In this document: positions 34,501-46,900 of the stretch, in pieces
Layout of the letters: each line of letters starts with the position of its first letter
Numbering within the stretch: position 1 is the stretch's first letter
Assembly: GCF_002775205.1 (NCBI RefSeq)
Contig: NC_036453.1
Coordinates: 12,604,594 to 12,668,593, forward strand
Direction of reading: 5' to 3'
Source of the DNA: Xiphophorus maculatus
Taxonomy: Eukaryota; Chordata; Actinopteri; Cyprinodontiformes; Poeciliidae
Length of the DNA: 64,000 bases
Translations under genes and position numbers: made by a program
Notes under the pieces: generated by a model
The model's input: only the letters and a program-made list of their open reading frames with translations
Told to the model about the DNA's origin: nothing
Databases searched by the model: none

Positions 34501-35078
34501 TAAATCATCGTATGGCAAATTAAAACAAACTCAATAATTTCCATTTGCATGATTTAACTTTTTTTTTTTCCTCGTCTCTCTTTCTACCAAAAATTCCATG
34601 ATAAAAGTCTTCAGTCTTGAGTTTTGGCCTCAATTATAACTTGTTTTGAACGACAGCTCCACAGAGACCTCATAATTCATTTTATTTGTTGCTTCTGTTG
34701 TATTGTTTATTTATTTTGGATATTTCAAATGTCTTCCAGTTCCAGTGTGAAATGTCCATTAGAATTTAACGCTTATTGATCTTTGAGGATGCGTTCTTGC
34801 GTTACTATGCCGTTGCTATTATGTTACTTGAAAATGGTCTCAAAGCAACAATATTGCCATTTATCGCAAAAAAAAACAAAAAAAAAAACATCTGGGACAA
34901 TTTATCATCCAGCAAAATTTGTCATCGTGACAGGCCCAGTAGTTCAGTTGTGCTGCAAATCTCCAAGTTGTTTATCTTGACAGCGTTTCTTACCTGAGTT
35001 TAAGAAGCCAAAGACGACGAGTGAAAAAATGTGGTAGATCTTTTTTCCGTTGGAAGGAGCGTCCTTCTCTGTCTGCAT
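25598..35078 (-). CDS. hepacam: HEPACAM / GlialCAM-type cell adhesion molecule
   Basis: Seven minus-strand exons join in frame: 34994-35078, 32957-33298, 29361-29642, 28019-28112, 27725-27792, 27582-27655 and 25598-25747 (1095 bases, 364 residues; human 416). Exon 1 encodes a signal peptide. Exon 2 is the V-type Ig domain ([20 protein letters not shown], then [14 protein letters not shown]). Exon 3 is the C2-type Ig domain ([17 protein letters not shown], then [14 protein letters not shown]). Exon 4 holds the single transmembrane helix ([18 protein letters not shown]). The remaining exons encode a serine-rich cytoplasmic tail ending SFPKCV. GlialCAM is a homophilic adhesion protein of glia that brings MLC1 and ClC-2 to cell junctions. 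The short, serine-rich tail differs from human and fits a teleost paralogue (hepacama or hepacamb). All junctions are GT-AG with matching phase. Confidence 0.93.
25748..27581. other. hepacam intron 6
   Basis: AT-rich intron. It carries two copies of a dispersed repeat with GGCGGTAATGCAC ... AGAAGAAGAAGC at about 27125-27200 and 27285-27375. Nothing else was recognised. Confidence 0.5.
27125..27375. repeat. Two copies of a GGCGGTAATGCAC...AGAAGAAG repeat
   Basis: Both copies contain GTNGNTGGCGGTAATGCAC, a CTGCCAT or CCGCCAT segment and a run of AAG triplets. The second also has a poly(A) run. The same phrase is widespread in fish genomes. Confidence 0.6.
27873..27990. mobile_element. Hairpin element, copy 1 (hepacam intron 4)
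   Basis: A 118-base near-perfect palindrome. The left arm opens TATGGAGCTCAATTGGGGTC and the right arm is its reverse complement with about two mismatches over 37 bases; the loop is A-rich then T-rich. Related copies are at 32428-32900 and about 49755-49942. Confidence 0.75.
28113..29360. other. hepacam intron 3
   Basis: Contains a low-complexity block (28540-28930) built of CTGAGATTAATCTCA and CCAGAAAA variants, a mixed tetranucleotide microsatellite at 28979-29020, and at 29064-29112 a 50-base fragment matching part of the SAM-protein-like pseudogene at 30.76-30.81 kb. No exon. Confidence 0.5.
28979..29020. repeat. (TCTA)n(TGTC)n microsatellite
   Basis: TCTA units followed directly by about seven TGTC units. 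Confidence 0.9.
30645..30954 (+). pseudogene. Fragment of a SAM-domain-3-like fish gene
   Basis: After an acceptor-like TTCTCATAG at 30644, the plus strand encodes a 65-residue stretch ([18 protein letters not shown], then [18 protein letters not shown]). A disrupted segment follows, and a second frame ([18 protein letters not shown]) ends at TGA 30952-30954. This is the C-terminal end of an expanded teleost family usually annotated as sterile alpha motif domain-containing 3-like. The break at 30838-30862 contains telomere-like CCCTAA repeats, so this is a decayed fragment. Family naming is from memory. Confidence 0.55.
31611..31972. mobile_element. 362-bp element with perfect 21-bp terminal inverted repeats
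   Basis: The left end AATCATGGAAAGGATTTCCA plus C at 31611-31631 is the exact reverse complement of 31952-31972. The interior is AT-rich and non-coding. This is the layout of a non-autonomous DNA transposon; no family is assigned and no clear target duplication was seen. Confidence 0.65.
32428..32900. mobile_element. Hairpin element, copy 2 (hepacam intron 2)
   Basis: Ends related to copy 1: ATGGAGATAAATTGGGGCCA at the left and GGCCCGAATTTAGCTCCA at the right. The interior is longer and includes a piece with TTTATTGATCCCAAAGGGAA, a common SINE 3' motif that also occurs near 10900. Confidence 0.65.
33299..34993. other. hepacam intron 1
   Basis: AT-rich intron, no exon recognised. It contains ACAATATTGTTATTTTGAGA-type and CGTATGGCAA-type motifs that look like decayed inverted-repeat elements (33410-33700 and 34440-34950), but no clean termini could be set. 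Confidence 0.4.
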
Positions 35079-36326
<1,248 letters not shown>

Positions 36327-39300
36327 ATGGCGGAGCTCGCCCTGTGTGAACCTGTGGAGCTCTACAACCTCCTCAACCAGACCCGGACCGTGCCGAGGCT
36401 GGCCGAGATCAACTACCTCTGTCTGATTGGTGAGATTTCGGCTGCAGTTGCCTGGTGTCTGATGGTTTTATTCTCTTGCTCCCGTTGCTTCATTGAAACT
36501 TCAGTTATGAAGAACTTTTCTGTTTCTTTTCTAGATGCCCAGGAAACCCATCACTTCTTGACAGGTCATATTATCACAGCCAGACATGTGAAAACGGTAC
36601 GGCATCATGTTTCTGTCTGTCTGCCTACAAAAATGTAGTTTACAGCTAAAAAAAAAAAACCCAAACATATTTTGTTTAGATTTTTAAATTAGAGAAACAT
36701 TTTGGTTTTCATGTTTAATACACTTTCTGCAATGATACATTTGGATCTTATTAAAAATTACATCAGAAAAACCTACAGAAAATGACCTCATTAAAAAGGA
36801 TATTCCTTACATTATTAGTGTCAGTTTTGGTGGAAACATTACGGCTACATTGTTTGAAAACATGACAGTGTATTAAAGCCTTTGTAGAGAAAATTTCTGC
36901 CAAACAACATCTAACAAAATTTCTAGAAAAAAATAAAAAGAAAAGTTTGGAGTTTAAAAAATTGTAATATTTTGACTTTTGAAATGCAGAAATGTTCAAG
37001 TTTTTTTCTTGAAAATATGGAAAAAATTCTTTATAAAAGTTACACACTGAAGACGATCTGATTGTTCAATATGAAGACTTTTCTGTGTGACTGATTCGAT
37101 CTTCCACTTCACATGGTGACGAGCTGCAGGCTGGAGATGGTACGTTCTACCTGCCAGATGCAGTGAAGCTCGACACCATGCAGAACGTTGTGATCTATGA
37201 TTCCACCACAAGCAGTTTAGAAGAAGAAAACGGTAATAACACTGGAACATCAGCAGCCATGTAACGGTACAACTTCCTCCCACACAGCAGCAGATATTAA
37301 CCCTCCTCGCTGTGATTTCAGGTAGGGCCATTGATTGTGCCCGAGAGCTGGGAAAATCCTGCTACCGTCCAATTCAAATACTGGCAGGAGGCTACAGGCT
37401 GTTCTCAGCTATTTACCCATTTCTAAGGACTGAGAAGACCCTTTACACCATCTGGGTAAAACTCACTAACACAGACTGCTTTATTTTTACACATCAATCT
37501 ATGTATCTATCCAGTCCAAAGGTCACAAAATCAAATTCAATGCAGCTCACTGCCTTCAAAATCCACTTAAAGTCACAAACATTTGAGCTTCGAGTTTAGT
37601 TGAATATTTTTGGTTGCTTTGCTCCGTCTTGCGCTTCATTTTGCTTTTGTTGGTGTTGCTTTTACCTCACTACTTCAGTTTCTTGCTCTTCCACGCCCGT
37701 TTTCCATCTGCTTGCTTGCTATTATGGAAGACCAGAACTGACGTAATTAAACGTAAAAGTATATAACTGCCCAAATAAATAAATCGGTGCTCTTAAAACG
37801 CAAAAAAAAAAAAAAGGAGAACTTTATTTCAGGTTTTATAACTTAATTTATTATTTTTTTCAGTCTATTTCCAAATGACTATATGCTTCTGCACATACTG
37901 TTTTTAAAAATAGTTTTTAATATTTTTCCTTTTACTCAAAGATGCATTACGTCTAAAGTGGCTGGCAAACTGATTGTACCAACCAACCAACCAACAGGCA
38001 GGAACTCAAGTCCTCCTCATTTGCATAATGAGGCAGAAATGCATATGGTAAAATGAAAAGATGAGACAGAAAAATGCAAAAAGAACAGATGGCAATGAAA
38101 AAAACCTTGGGAAAAAGAAGATAAAAAAAGTTCAAGAATTTAAATGCAAATATACATTTAACTTTAAAGGGAGAACGCAAAACAATAATTAAAAAAAACT
38201 GTAAAACGTATATTACGTGCTTATATATATAAGCTTAAAACTAAAATTAAATAAATAAATAAAGTATGACGGTCAAGCAAATTATAAAACATAAGGGAAA
38301 CTTCTCAGTTTTTAAATTAATTGGTGCATGTTAGGTGTACTGATTAATGTATTTCTGCTTTTATTTTTAAAATTGTCCGTTTTTGATCCTCCATGCTGTC
38401 TATATCTATATAGATTATCTATATCTCTATATATTAGAAAAAACTTGTGGTCGTAACTGTAATAATAGGTGGTTTTATGTAGATTCAACCCAGAAAGGAC
38501 TCAGTGCATGTCTGCGTTCAGACTTACTCTTAGTAATTTGATTTCATTTAAATATTTCACTTCACATTATGCACAATTTTGTGTTGATCTGCGACATAAA
38601 TTCTTTATAAACACACTGAAACCCGTGAGCGTAATATGATCAAATGTGAAAAAGCCTAAATGAGTATGAATGATGAACATGATCTTATTTATAGAATATG
38701 CAGTATGCAGAACATACCAACCATCCCTCCACCTTTAGATTTCTCTGTAACTTTTACAATGAGAAACGATAAGATTTCAGCTGCATCCAGACCATCACAG
38801 TCAAATATATGTGTGGGTTCGTCTCAGGAGCTTGAAAGCTTGAGGCTTTATCCTTTGGAGGTTATACCTGGACTGCTGTATATGGGAGACCTGAAACAAA
38901 GCCAGGGCTCCCTGTGGAACCTGAAAATCCGTGCAATCGTCAGCATCTCGCAGTTCACTCAGAGCGACTTTTCAAAGTAAGACCAGTTCGAACTCGCAAA
39001 TGTTTCGAAATCCTTCATGAGTTCCTTTTCTGTTTTTGTAAACGCAATTGTTAACTTCCAGGGCTGAAAAAGAAACCCGGGTGATCCTTGACATCCCGCT
39101 GGCTGACAAGGTGGAGTCGGATTTATATTCAAACTTCGAAACCACATGCAGTTTTATTAGTGAGTGTCGGACATGTTTCTGTTGAACAAGTTGAAGTTAA
39201 AGTGGCATGGATGTTAGCACATAAGAGTGTAATCTTAAACTATTATGTTTCACGCGAATGAGACAAAAAGAGTTAAATTCTTCAACTACGACGGCGCATT

Positions 39301-40857
39301 AGCAAAAACTTTTAGATTAATCTCTGAATGTTTCCAGACATTTTTGGAAATTTCTGAGTTTAAAAAGTCGCAAATTTGTTAGAAAAACACCTGGAGCAGA
39401 TGTGTTTTTTAATCAAATGGTAACTTCTTTGTTGTTCAGGTTCTCACATTGATGAAGGATCTCGTGTCCTGATAGTTTCCAGGGAGGGAACAAGCCGCTG
39501 CAGCGCCGTGGTACTCGCATTCCTCATACACTACTTCAGATACACACTGGAGGCAAGTATAAATTATACAGGACGGCATGTACACAAATCATCAAAGTAA
39601 AAACAAAGGCATCATTTTGTATCCAAGTAACAATTTGGCCAATGGCTTCAACTTTGCTCTTCATTTTGGAAATAGTAAAATGACAAAAATTATTCACAGA
39701 GAGAAAGCGAAAACGTTTGCCTGTTTTCTCATATTCTGATATCTTCATATTAACTGCAGATGATCGATTGAAGTACAAGTTCCCTAAAAAAATTATCAAA
39801 ATATCTCTTTCATCAAGCATTAAATCACTTTTAACATCAGATACCAGGTTAGCCACCATTAATGTGGAACCATGTCTTCTTAGAGTGTTCACACTGACTC
39901 AACTTAAATATAATTCATGTAACATTTATTCAGAGTATGACTTTAAACTAACCTTTATTTATTTTTTGGCATTGAGACATGTTGCCGGTTTTAAGTGTCA
40001 CAACGTGTGTCCCTGTGATTTCATAGTCCGTAAATGGAATGACTGTTTTCAGCTTTGCGTTCGCGCCTGCGAAAAAGACTTTTACCCAAACTAAGTAAAA
40101 AAATTGCAATCATTGTTGATTTTTTTTTTTTAGTGGTGAAAAAAAAAGTAAAACAGCGTATTATATTATCATAATATATTATATATTATTTTGTACATAT
40201 TATCACTCCTCAAAAAACAGACACGTCAAGTGTCGTCAAGTAAAAAGCACTTGAAGGTCAAAAAAATCGGATTTTTAAAAAAAATATGTATTTTATATTT
40301 AAAAAATAAACGTATAGTTAATATATGGTAAGTTCTTTGAGGTGTGGTGATGAAATGGTGCCTACTAAACTCACAACATGCAGTCCCATTCATATCTCTC
40401 AGTGTGTACGTGACATTGTTTCAAACTTGAGTTCATCAACAATTATTGTACGTCTGCTAACAACAACATAACTCAAAACATGTGGAATTAACGTTTTGTT
40501 ATGTCACATATCAAATAAACTCAATAAATGAATAAATAAAAATAGGGCAACCCCTCGAGACAACATGATATGTCCTCTGGGGGGGAGTTTGAAACGATGT
40601 TATTTGGACTTTCAAGACAAACATCAAGTTATTTTAAAGATGACACTTGTCTTGAATTTTGAAAGGCTGCAAAATTCAAGCATGCATAATAATGCATTAT
40701 TTTGTTGATCTGCCTTTTGTAGGAATCCTGGAGCTACATTATTAAATGTAAACCCACCATGAGGCCCAACACAGGATTTCTGCAGCAGTTGTGTGAGTGG
40801 GAGGTTCTCACCATTGGAAAGACGGACACGGATTTGTCAAAACCTCCATTTTTATGA
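36327..40857 (+). CDS. styxl1: STYXL1 (MK-STYX) pseudophosphatase
   Basis: Eight exons join in frame: 36327-36429, 36535-36596, 37130-37232, 37322-37455, 38828-38976, 39062-39159, 39440-39552 and 40723-40857 (897 bases, 298 residues). The N-terminal half is a rhodanese/CDC25-like domain (MAELALCEPVELYNLLNQ, then ITARHVKT, then LAGGYRLF). The C-terminal half is a dual-specificity phosphatase fold (EVIPGLLYMGDL, then RVLIVSREGTSR). In the signature the catalytic Cys is Ser230, as in human STYXL1, so it is a catalytically inactive phosphatase; the human protein binds G3BP1 and PTPMT1. Intron 7 uses a GC donor (GAG|GCAAGT at 39553), the only non-GT junction. A polyadenylation signal AATAAA is at 40954-40959. 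STYXL1 and TMEM120A are neighbours in human, which supports the call. Confidence 0.95.
37456..38827. other. styxl1 intron 4
   Basis: AT-rich intron with a short CAACCAACCAACC run near 37980. No exon or clear mobile element was recognised. Confidence 0.5.
39553..40722. other. styxl1 intron 7 (GC-AG)
   Basis: Begins GCAAGT and ends TTTTGTAG. It contains the first copy of a local direct duplication at 40158-40340. No exon was recognised. Confidence 0.6.
40158..40340. repeat. Local duplication, copy A
   Basis: This stretch (TTATCATAATATATTATATA, then GTACATATTATCACTCCTCA, then TATAGTTAATATATGGTAAG) is repeated with high similarity at 41217-41520. Confidence 0.75.
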
Positions 40858-42118
40858 ACGATAATACATGTTGCAGTCAGTCTGTCATGTATGTTCTTAT
40901 GTTTGACCAATTCTTGGACATTTATTTTAAAAGGCAACGTTCAACATTCCCTTAATAAATCCATGTTTGTGGAAGAGTATGAATTTTATGATGTATTTTT
41001 TTTAAAATTCCTGAACCAAAACGTATCAACACACTGACAGCTTCATGCACACATTAATTCAAATCATTAATTGTTAGAATTCCAAACACAAACTTCTTCT
41101 TCTTCTTCTTCTTTGTCTCCTTCTTCTTCCAGAATTTCCAAAAAAAAAACTTTTATTATTATTATTTTTTTATATTTATTTCTGTCTCTTAGATCACCAT
41201 TCCATGTGCTAAAAGGGCATATTGTATTATCATAATATATTATATATTATTTTGTACATATTATCACTGCTCAAAAAACACACATCAGCGGTAGTTGATT
41301 ATAATTTTTATTATTTATTTATCTTTATTATTCAGAAGACCCTGCTTTCAAAGATGCTTTAGTACTTTTTGTTGCCTGGGTGACGCCTGAGGCTCTCAGT
41401 CCTTTTGTCACCTGGGTCAAAATTGTCAAGTAAAAAACACTTGAAGGCCAAAAAAATCTGATTTTAAAAAAAGTATATTTAAAAAATAAACATATAGTTA
41501 ATATATGGTTAATTCTTTTCATTGAGAAGCATTATATTTTAATTGTTTAATAATTAATCAATTTATTAAATTTGTATTAATTTAAGATCAAATAAATAAA
41601 TAATTTGAACACCCCTGCTTTAGAAGAATGTGGATATTGCCAGTCACAATATGGCGGACGCGCTGACGTAAAGTTCCTTACGGCGTGAATGCGAGGTGGC
41701 GTCATAATGCGCTGACGCTGATTGGCTGAGAATTCATAACGGAATCGCGAGGATATGTTCTGATTGGACGAACTAGTAAGAAAACTTCCTCAAAATTACA
41801 ATAGGAACAATACTAGCGACATACCGGATGTGGTTCTAAAAAATAAAAATGCTTAACCTTCAGAAAGGAGAGGCGAGCAAGGATTTTAAAGTAATAAATG
41901 AAAATGTAGCAGCTGTGGCAGCAGAAACCAGCCTTTTTCAAAGCACGTTCATAGTCGCTTTGTTTTTCCCGAGGCTCTTCAGCGTGACGCTTTTACAGAG
42001 AAAGGCATCAGCTGGACGCGGGTGTCGTCCGCTGATGCTGCGTTGACGGTTACAACTGTTGCAAAGGAGCGTTCGACTGTTTCACAATTCCTCCAGATTT
42101 CTAAGCAACGGGGGATAA
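40858..42118. promoter_or_regulatory. styxl1-tmem120a intergenic region and tmem120a promoter
   Basis: After the styxl1 polyadenylation signal come a CTT-rich tract (41091-41112) and duplication copy B (41217-41520). At 41640-41830 a CpG-containing segment holds a YY1-type ATGGCGG (41651-41657), GCTGACG repeats and an inverted CCAAT box (ATTGG, 41721-41725). This is the likely tmem120a promoter. A short upstream open frame starting at 41849 would precede the tmem120a ATG. Confidence 0.5.
41217..41520. repeat. Local duplication, copy B
   Basis: Matches copy A (40158-40340) at both ends, but carries about 110 extra bases in the middle (about 41290-41420), containing TTGCCTGGGTGACGCCTGAG. Confidence 0.75.
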
Positions 42119-43438
42119 ATGTTGTTCGGTCCAACGGATTTATCCGAATGTTGTCGGGAATGGGAGGATTTGGAGAAAGAGCACCAGAATATTCAGGTTT
42201 GTTTAGTTATTGTGTCCATCTATAGTAAACAATTTAAACACTTGCTGCCCCGATAAGCTAACAGACGGTGTGTGTGTGTGTGTGTGGAGACTGGAGGGTG
42301 GAATCCACCTTCAGCAGATAAGCTTCAATTATGATTATCAGGAACATTTAAATGCATTTTAACAGGCCGGTTCTTATAAGGCAGATTTGATCACATGTTA
42401 TTTTACTTGCAGCTACTTGTCTGTTAAAAGGTCAGAATTAGCTTTAATATATTTCACAATAATCCTATTTCATCACGGTATGTAGTAAGCAAAAGGAGCC
42501 CAGACCCTACAAACCTGAGATTTATGTTTAAAACCATTTTTTTTTTATTTTCTTTGAGCCAAATTCATCAAAAATAACAACTCGATATGAATAATGGATG
42601 TTTAAAATACACTGGTTTCACTTTCTGAAATGACCAAAAATATTGACTTTATTAACATTTTTTTAGATGTTTTTATTAGCCCATCATTGTGTCCATTCTG
42701 CATCTTTCTAAAAAAAATAATAGGCTAAATCATTTTTTTGCCATTTTCCCTCCAAAGCATCTGGTGGTGATTTATTTATTTATATATTTATATTTTCAAA
42801 AATCACTTTCGGCAAATCCGGCAGCATTTAAAATGACTTGAGTGTTTTACAGCTCTGTTCTTTTTTTTTTATTGCAACATAACAATAAAGAAAATAAAAA
42901 TATGTATATACACCTACACAACTCTGTTCTATTTACTGAATAGAGTAGAATAGAATAGAAACAGCCTTTATTGTTCTGCAAAGAGGAAAATGTATGTGTA
43001 GCAGCAGCATCAGATATAAATGTTAACACAAATAGTGTAAGATATATACTGTACATTAAAAAAAACAAAACAAGATTAACCATAACAATAACGATAATAA
43101 AAATATCAAGCTAGCAATCCAAGGGATGCGCAGCGGCGTCAGATCATCACTTTTCCAAAACATTGAAAAAGACAGACTACTTACAATACAGTATATCAGT
43201 AGAGAAACAAACGTGCAACAGCAGCAGAGAAGTTATTTAAAAATGAGTAAGAACGCCTCGTCAATCTACTCCACCTGCAGGAAACCCATCGACTGTATAA
43301 ACAGAAGCTTGAAGAAATGACAAGACTGCAGAGCAGCTTCTCCAACGCCATAGCACGGCAGAGGAAGAAACTGAAGGAGTTCAGTCTTCGGCTGAGGAAG
43401 TGAGTGTCAACAGGAAATGGGTTTAACTCAACAGAAAA

Positions 43439-43532
<94 letters not shown>

Positions 43533-43919
43533 TACAGACCAAAAGTTTGGACACACCTTTTAATTAATTGAGTTTCCTTTATTTTCATGACTATTGACAT
43601 TGTAGATTCACACTGAAGGCATCAAAACTATGAATAACACATGTGGAAATATGCACTAAACAAAAAAGTGTAAAACAACTGAAAATAGCCCTTATATTCT
43701 AGTTTCTTCAAAGTAGCAACATTTTGCTGTGATCACTGCTTTACACACACTCTGCATTTTCTGGATGAGCTTCAAGAGGTCGTCACCTGAAATGGTTTTC
43801 ACTTCACAGGTCAACCTGCCCTGTCAGGTTAATAAGTGGGATTTCTTGCCTTATAAATAGTCATGAGAATAAAGAAAACCCATTGAATTAGAAAGGTGTG
43901 TCCAAACTTTTGGTCTGTA

Positions 43920-43956
<37 letters not shown>

Positions 43957-46900
43957 TTTACGTTTGTCAAAAACTTTTTCTCCATCAGACGCAAAGAAAA
44001 TCATCGGACGTGCATGCTGAGCCCAGAGCTGATGAGTTGCGTCTCTAAGATAGAAGAGTCCATCAAAGAAAAAACGAATGCTTTCTTTGAGATGGAAGCG
44101 TTTCTGCCAAAGAAGAACGGGTAGAAAGACATTGGAGTGGAGTTTTATTATGATATTTTGTGGGAATGTTGTGTCACTTAAAACTGTACTACTCTTTTAG
44201 ATCATTTTATAGCTGTGACTGCATAGCATGGCATTTTTTCAATACGTTCCTTTAGGACACCCGTCACAAAAACACTGTGATTTGCATCACTAACACAGCA
44301 ACTGCATTTAATCATATGTTTGAAGTACGAAAAAACTAAAACTACTACTACAACAAATAAAACCTAAGCTGAAACTAAACAACATTTAACTAATAAAAAC
44401 TAGCCAATACACTCTAGAAACTAATTTAAACTAACTGAATTAGACCAACAAAATGTCACTATGAAATAAAACTAAACCAGAATGAACAACCCAAAACTAT
44501 TATAACCCTGGTTCACATTTGTTTTGATTTATTGATACGGCTTTATAGAACACACAGTGGGGAAAAGTAGCAAAAATGATATCATTAATGTGAATTTATT
44601 GTGACAGCAATAAATCCAAATCTTATTGTGATTCAAAATTTATTGTGATAAATGATACACTATGTGATAAATACCCACCTCTAGTTTGAAGTGTAGAGCA
44701 CTGATTTCTGCGTCTTCCCTGTTCAGGCTGTACCTCTCGCTGGTTCTGGGAAACATTAATGTAACGCTCCTGAACAAACAGGAAAAGTAAGTTGCACATT
44801 CTCAGTGCAGGCGCTTCAGAGCCGCTTCACCAACCGTCTCCTTGTGTTTCTCCCCACCCAGGTTTGCATATAAAAGTGAATATGAGAAGTTCAAGCTGGT
44901 CCTGACCTTCATCCTGTTCGTGTTCTCCTTCACATGTCGCTTTTTGTTCAGCTACAGGTAGGAATGGCTCAGATTGGACTCAGTTGGTGGATTTTAAAAG
45001 CTGCAAGGCAGCAGGAGATTTGGGTTGTGTGATGACGCGACGCATCCCTGATTGTTTTTGCTCCTGTGTCAGAGTCCTGGACGCTCTGTTCAACTTCCTG
45101 CTGGTGTGGTATTACTGCACACTCACCATCCGGGAGAGCATCCTCATCAGCAACGGCTCAAGGTCTGTACCTGGTTTCATCCCATGTTGGGCAAGAGGCT
45201 CCGTGAGAGATCTAAAAGTCTAAAACGCGTCCAGCGTTGGGATTCAGCCTAAAGATTTTCTCAGATTTTCTATTTGCATATTTGAAATAAATGCCTGAAC
45301 TTGATAAATTAGTAGCTAATGCTTCAAATGTACTTGTATCCACATTTTGTATTGCTCAAAAAATACAGAAAAAATATTAATAGTTCTGCATGTTATAGTG
45401 CAAAACAGGACTGTGGGACAGATGTCAGTGGCCAGGAACCTTCATCAAAAAGACATTGTATGGAGCTCTGGTAGTGCCAAAAAGAAGTATAAGTACTTAT
45501 ACTTATAAGTACTTATACTTATAAGTACTTATAAGTACTTATACTTATAAGTACTTATAAGTAACCCCTCTTTTACCTGTAAGTAAGAGGTGGTTTTACT
45601 TTTTTGTCAGTAAAATGTGTATAGTAGTGCATAAATACCTACTGAATGGAAAATGGATTTATTTTATGAAAGTTTTTTTTTTTTTTTCAAATTAAATGAG
45701 AAATTGTTCTCCTAATAAGTGAACATAGTCAGCTGCTACACCACAAAAACACAAAATTTTACCAATAATTTTTGGCATAGTCTATAGTACAAATATCTTA
45801 GTATACCTGAAATAAGATCAAACTGATTAGTAACAGCAAGAAACAGGAGCTTGTTTTAATTCATGTTTGTTTAATTAATGTATTGCATGCTTAGTTTATT
45901 GTTGAGTAGGTAAAAGAAACTTTGTTCTTTGACCCGTACGTCCTTCTGACTCGACAAAAAGTTTAAACGCATTTGGTTTGGATTGAAGCGTATTCAGGTG
46001 TTTGAATGAATTTGAGCGATTTCGCAAGGATCCGCTCCAGATCCGATCGACACAATGCGAAAAGTATTCAGGGAAGGAAGACGTTTTGCCAGCTCTGAGC
46101 ATCTTTTGCTGTTTCAGGATCAAAGGTTGGTGGGTTTTCCATCACTACGTGTCAGCCTTCCTGTCTGGAGTCATGCTGACTTGGTAAGACCTGATCTGCA
46201 CTCCGACCCATCCTCCACAGTTCGTAACATAACGAGCCGTATTATTACTTATTGATCCGCTCAATCTCATCACCTCCCTCACCTGGTGTGACCTTTGTTC
46301 GCAGGCCTGACGGCGCCCTCTACCAGATGTTCAGAAATCAGTTTCTGTCCTACAATCTCTATCAGAGTAAGTCTGTCTGGGCCAGTTTCACATTAAATAA
46401 TGGGTCAAAACGAACATCTTCCCATGTTTCAACCTGTTATGAATTGATTATTGAAATAATTGTCAAGTAATTTAGTAACTGACTAATTATTAATTAAAGT
46501 ATACAGACTCTAAAAATGGCCAGTTGCTGAAAGAAGAACAGTCGGAGCAGATATTAAGCCAAAATTGTACAAAAAATATTTACGTTTTGCATTTAAGATG
46601 AAAAACCTTCTTTGTCTGCAAGTATATTCAACCCAGAACTCTTCAAATTCTGTAAAAAAATTAAAAAAATCTTTTGATAGCTAACTATTAATTTAAAACA
46701 ACAACAATAAATGGATTAGTGGTGTATAGCTTTTAGCTGCAGATTCATCCTTTGGTATGAATGATCAGCTGTACACAAAAAAAATGCTGCTATTGTGTTT
46801 TAGGCAACAAAATCTTTATTATTTTAAAAAGGAATTGGAACATTTTAATATATTGATAATATTGTGTAAATATGCGCAAGTCATTAAATGAAAAGTCTAT

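Noticed and set aside
43196..43600. Minus-strand frame with a long Ile-Tyr repeat
   Set aside because: Produced by translating the AT microsatellite.
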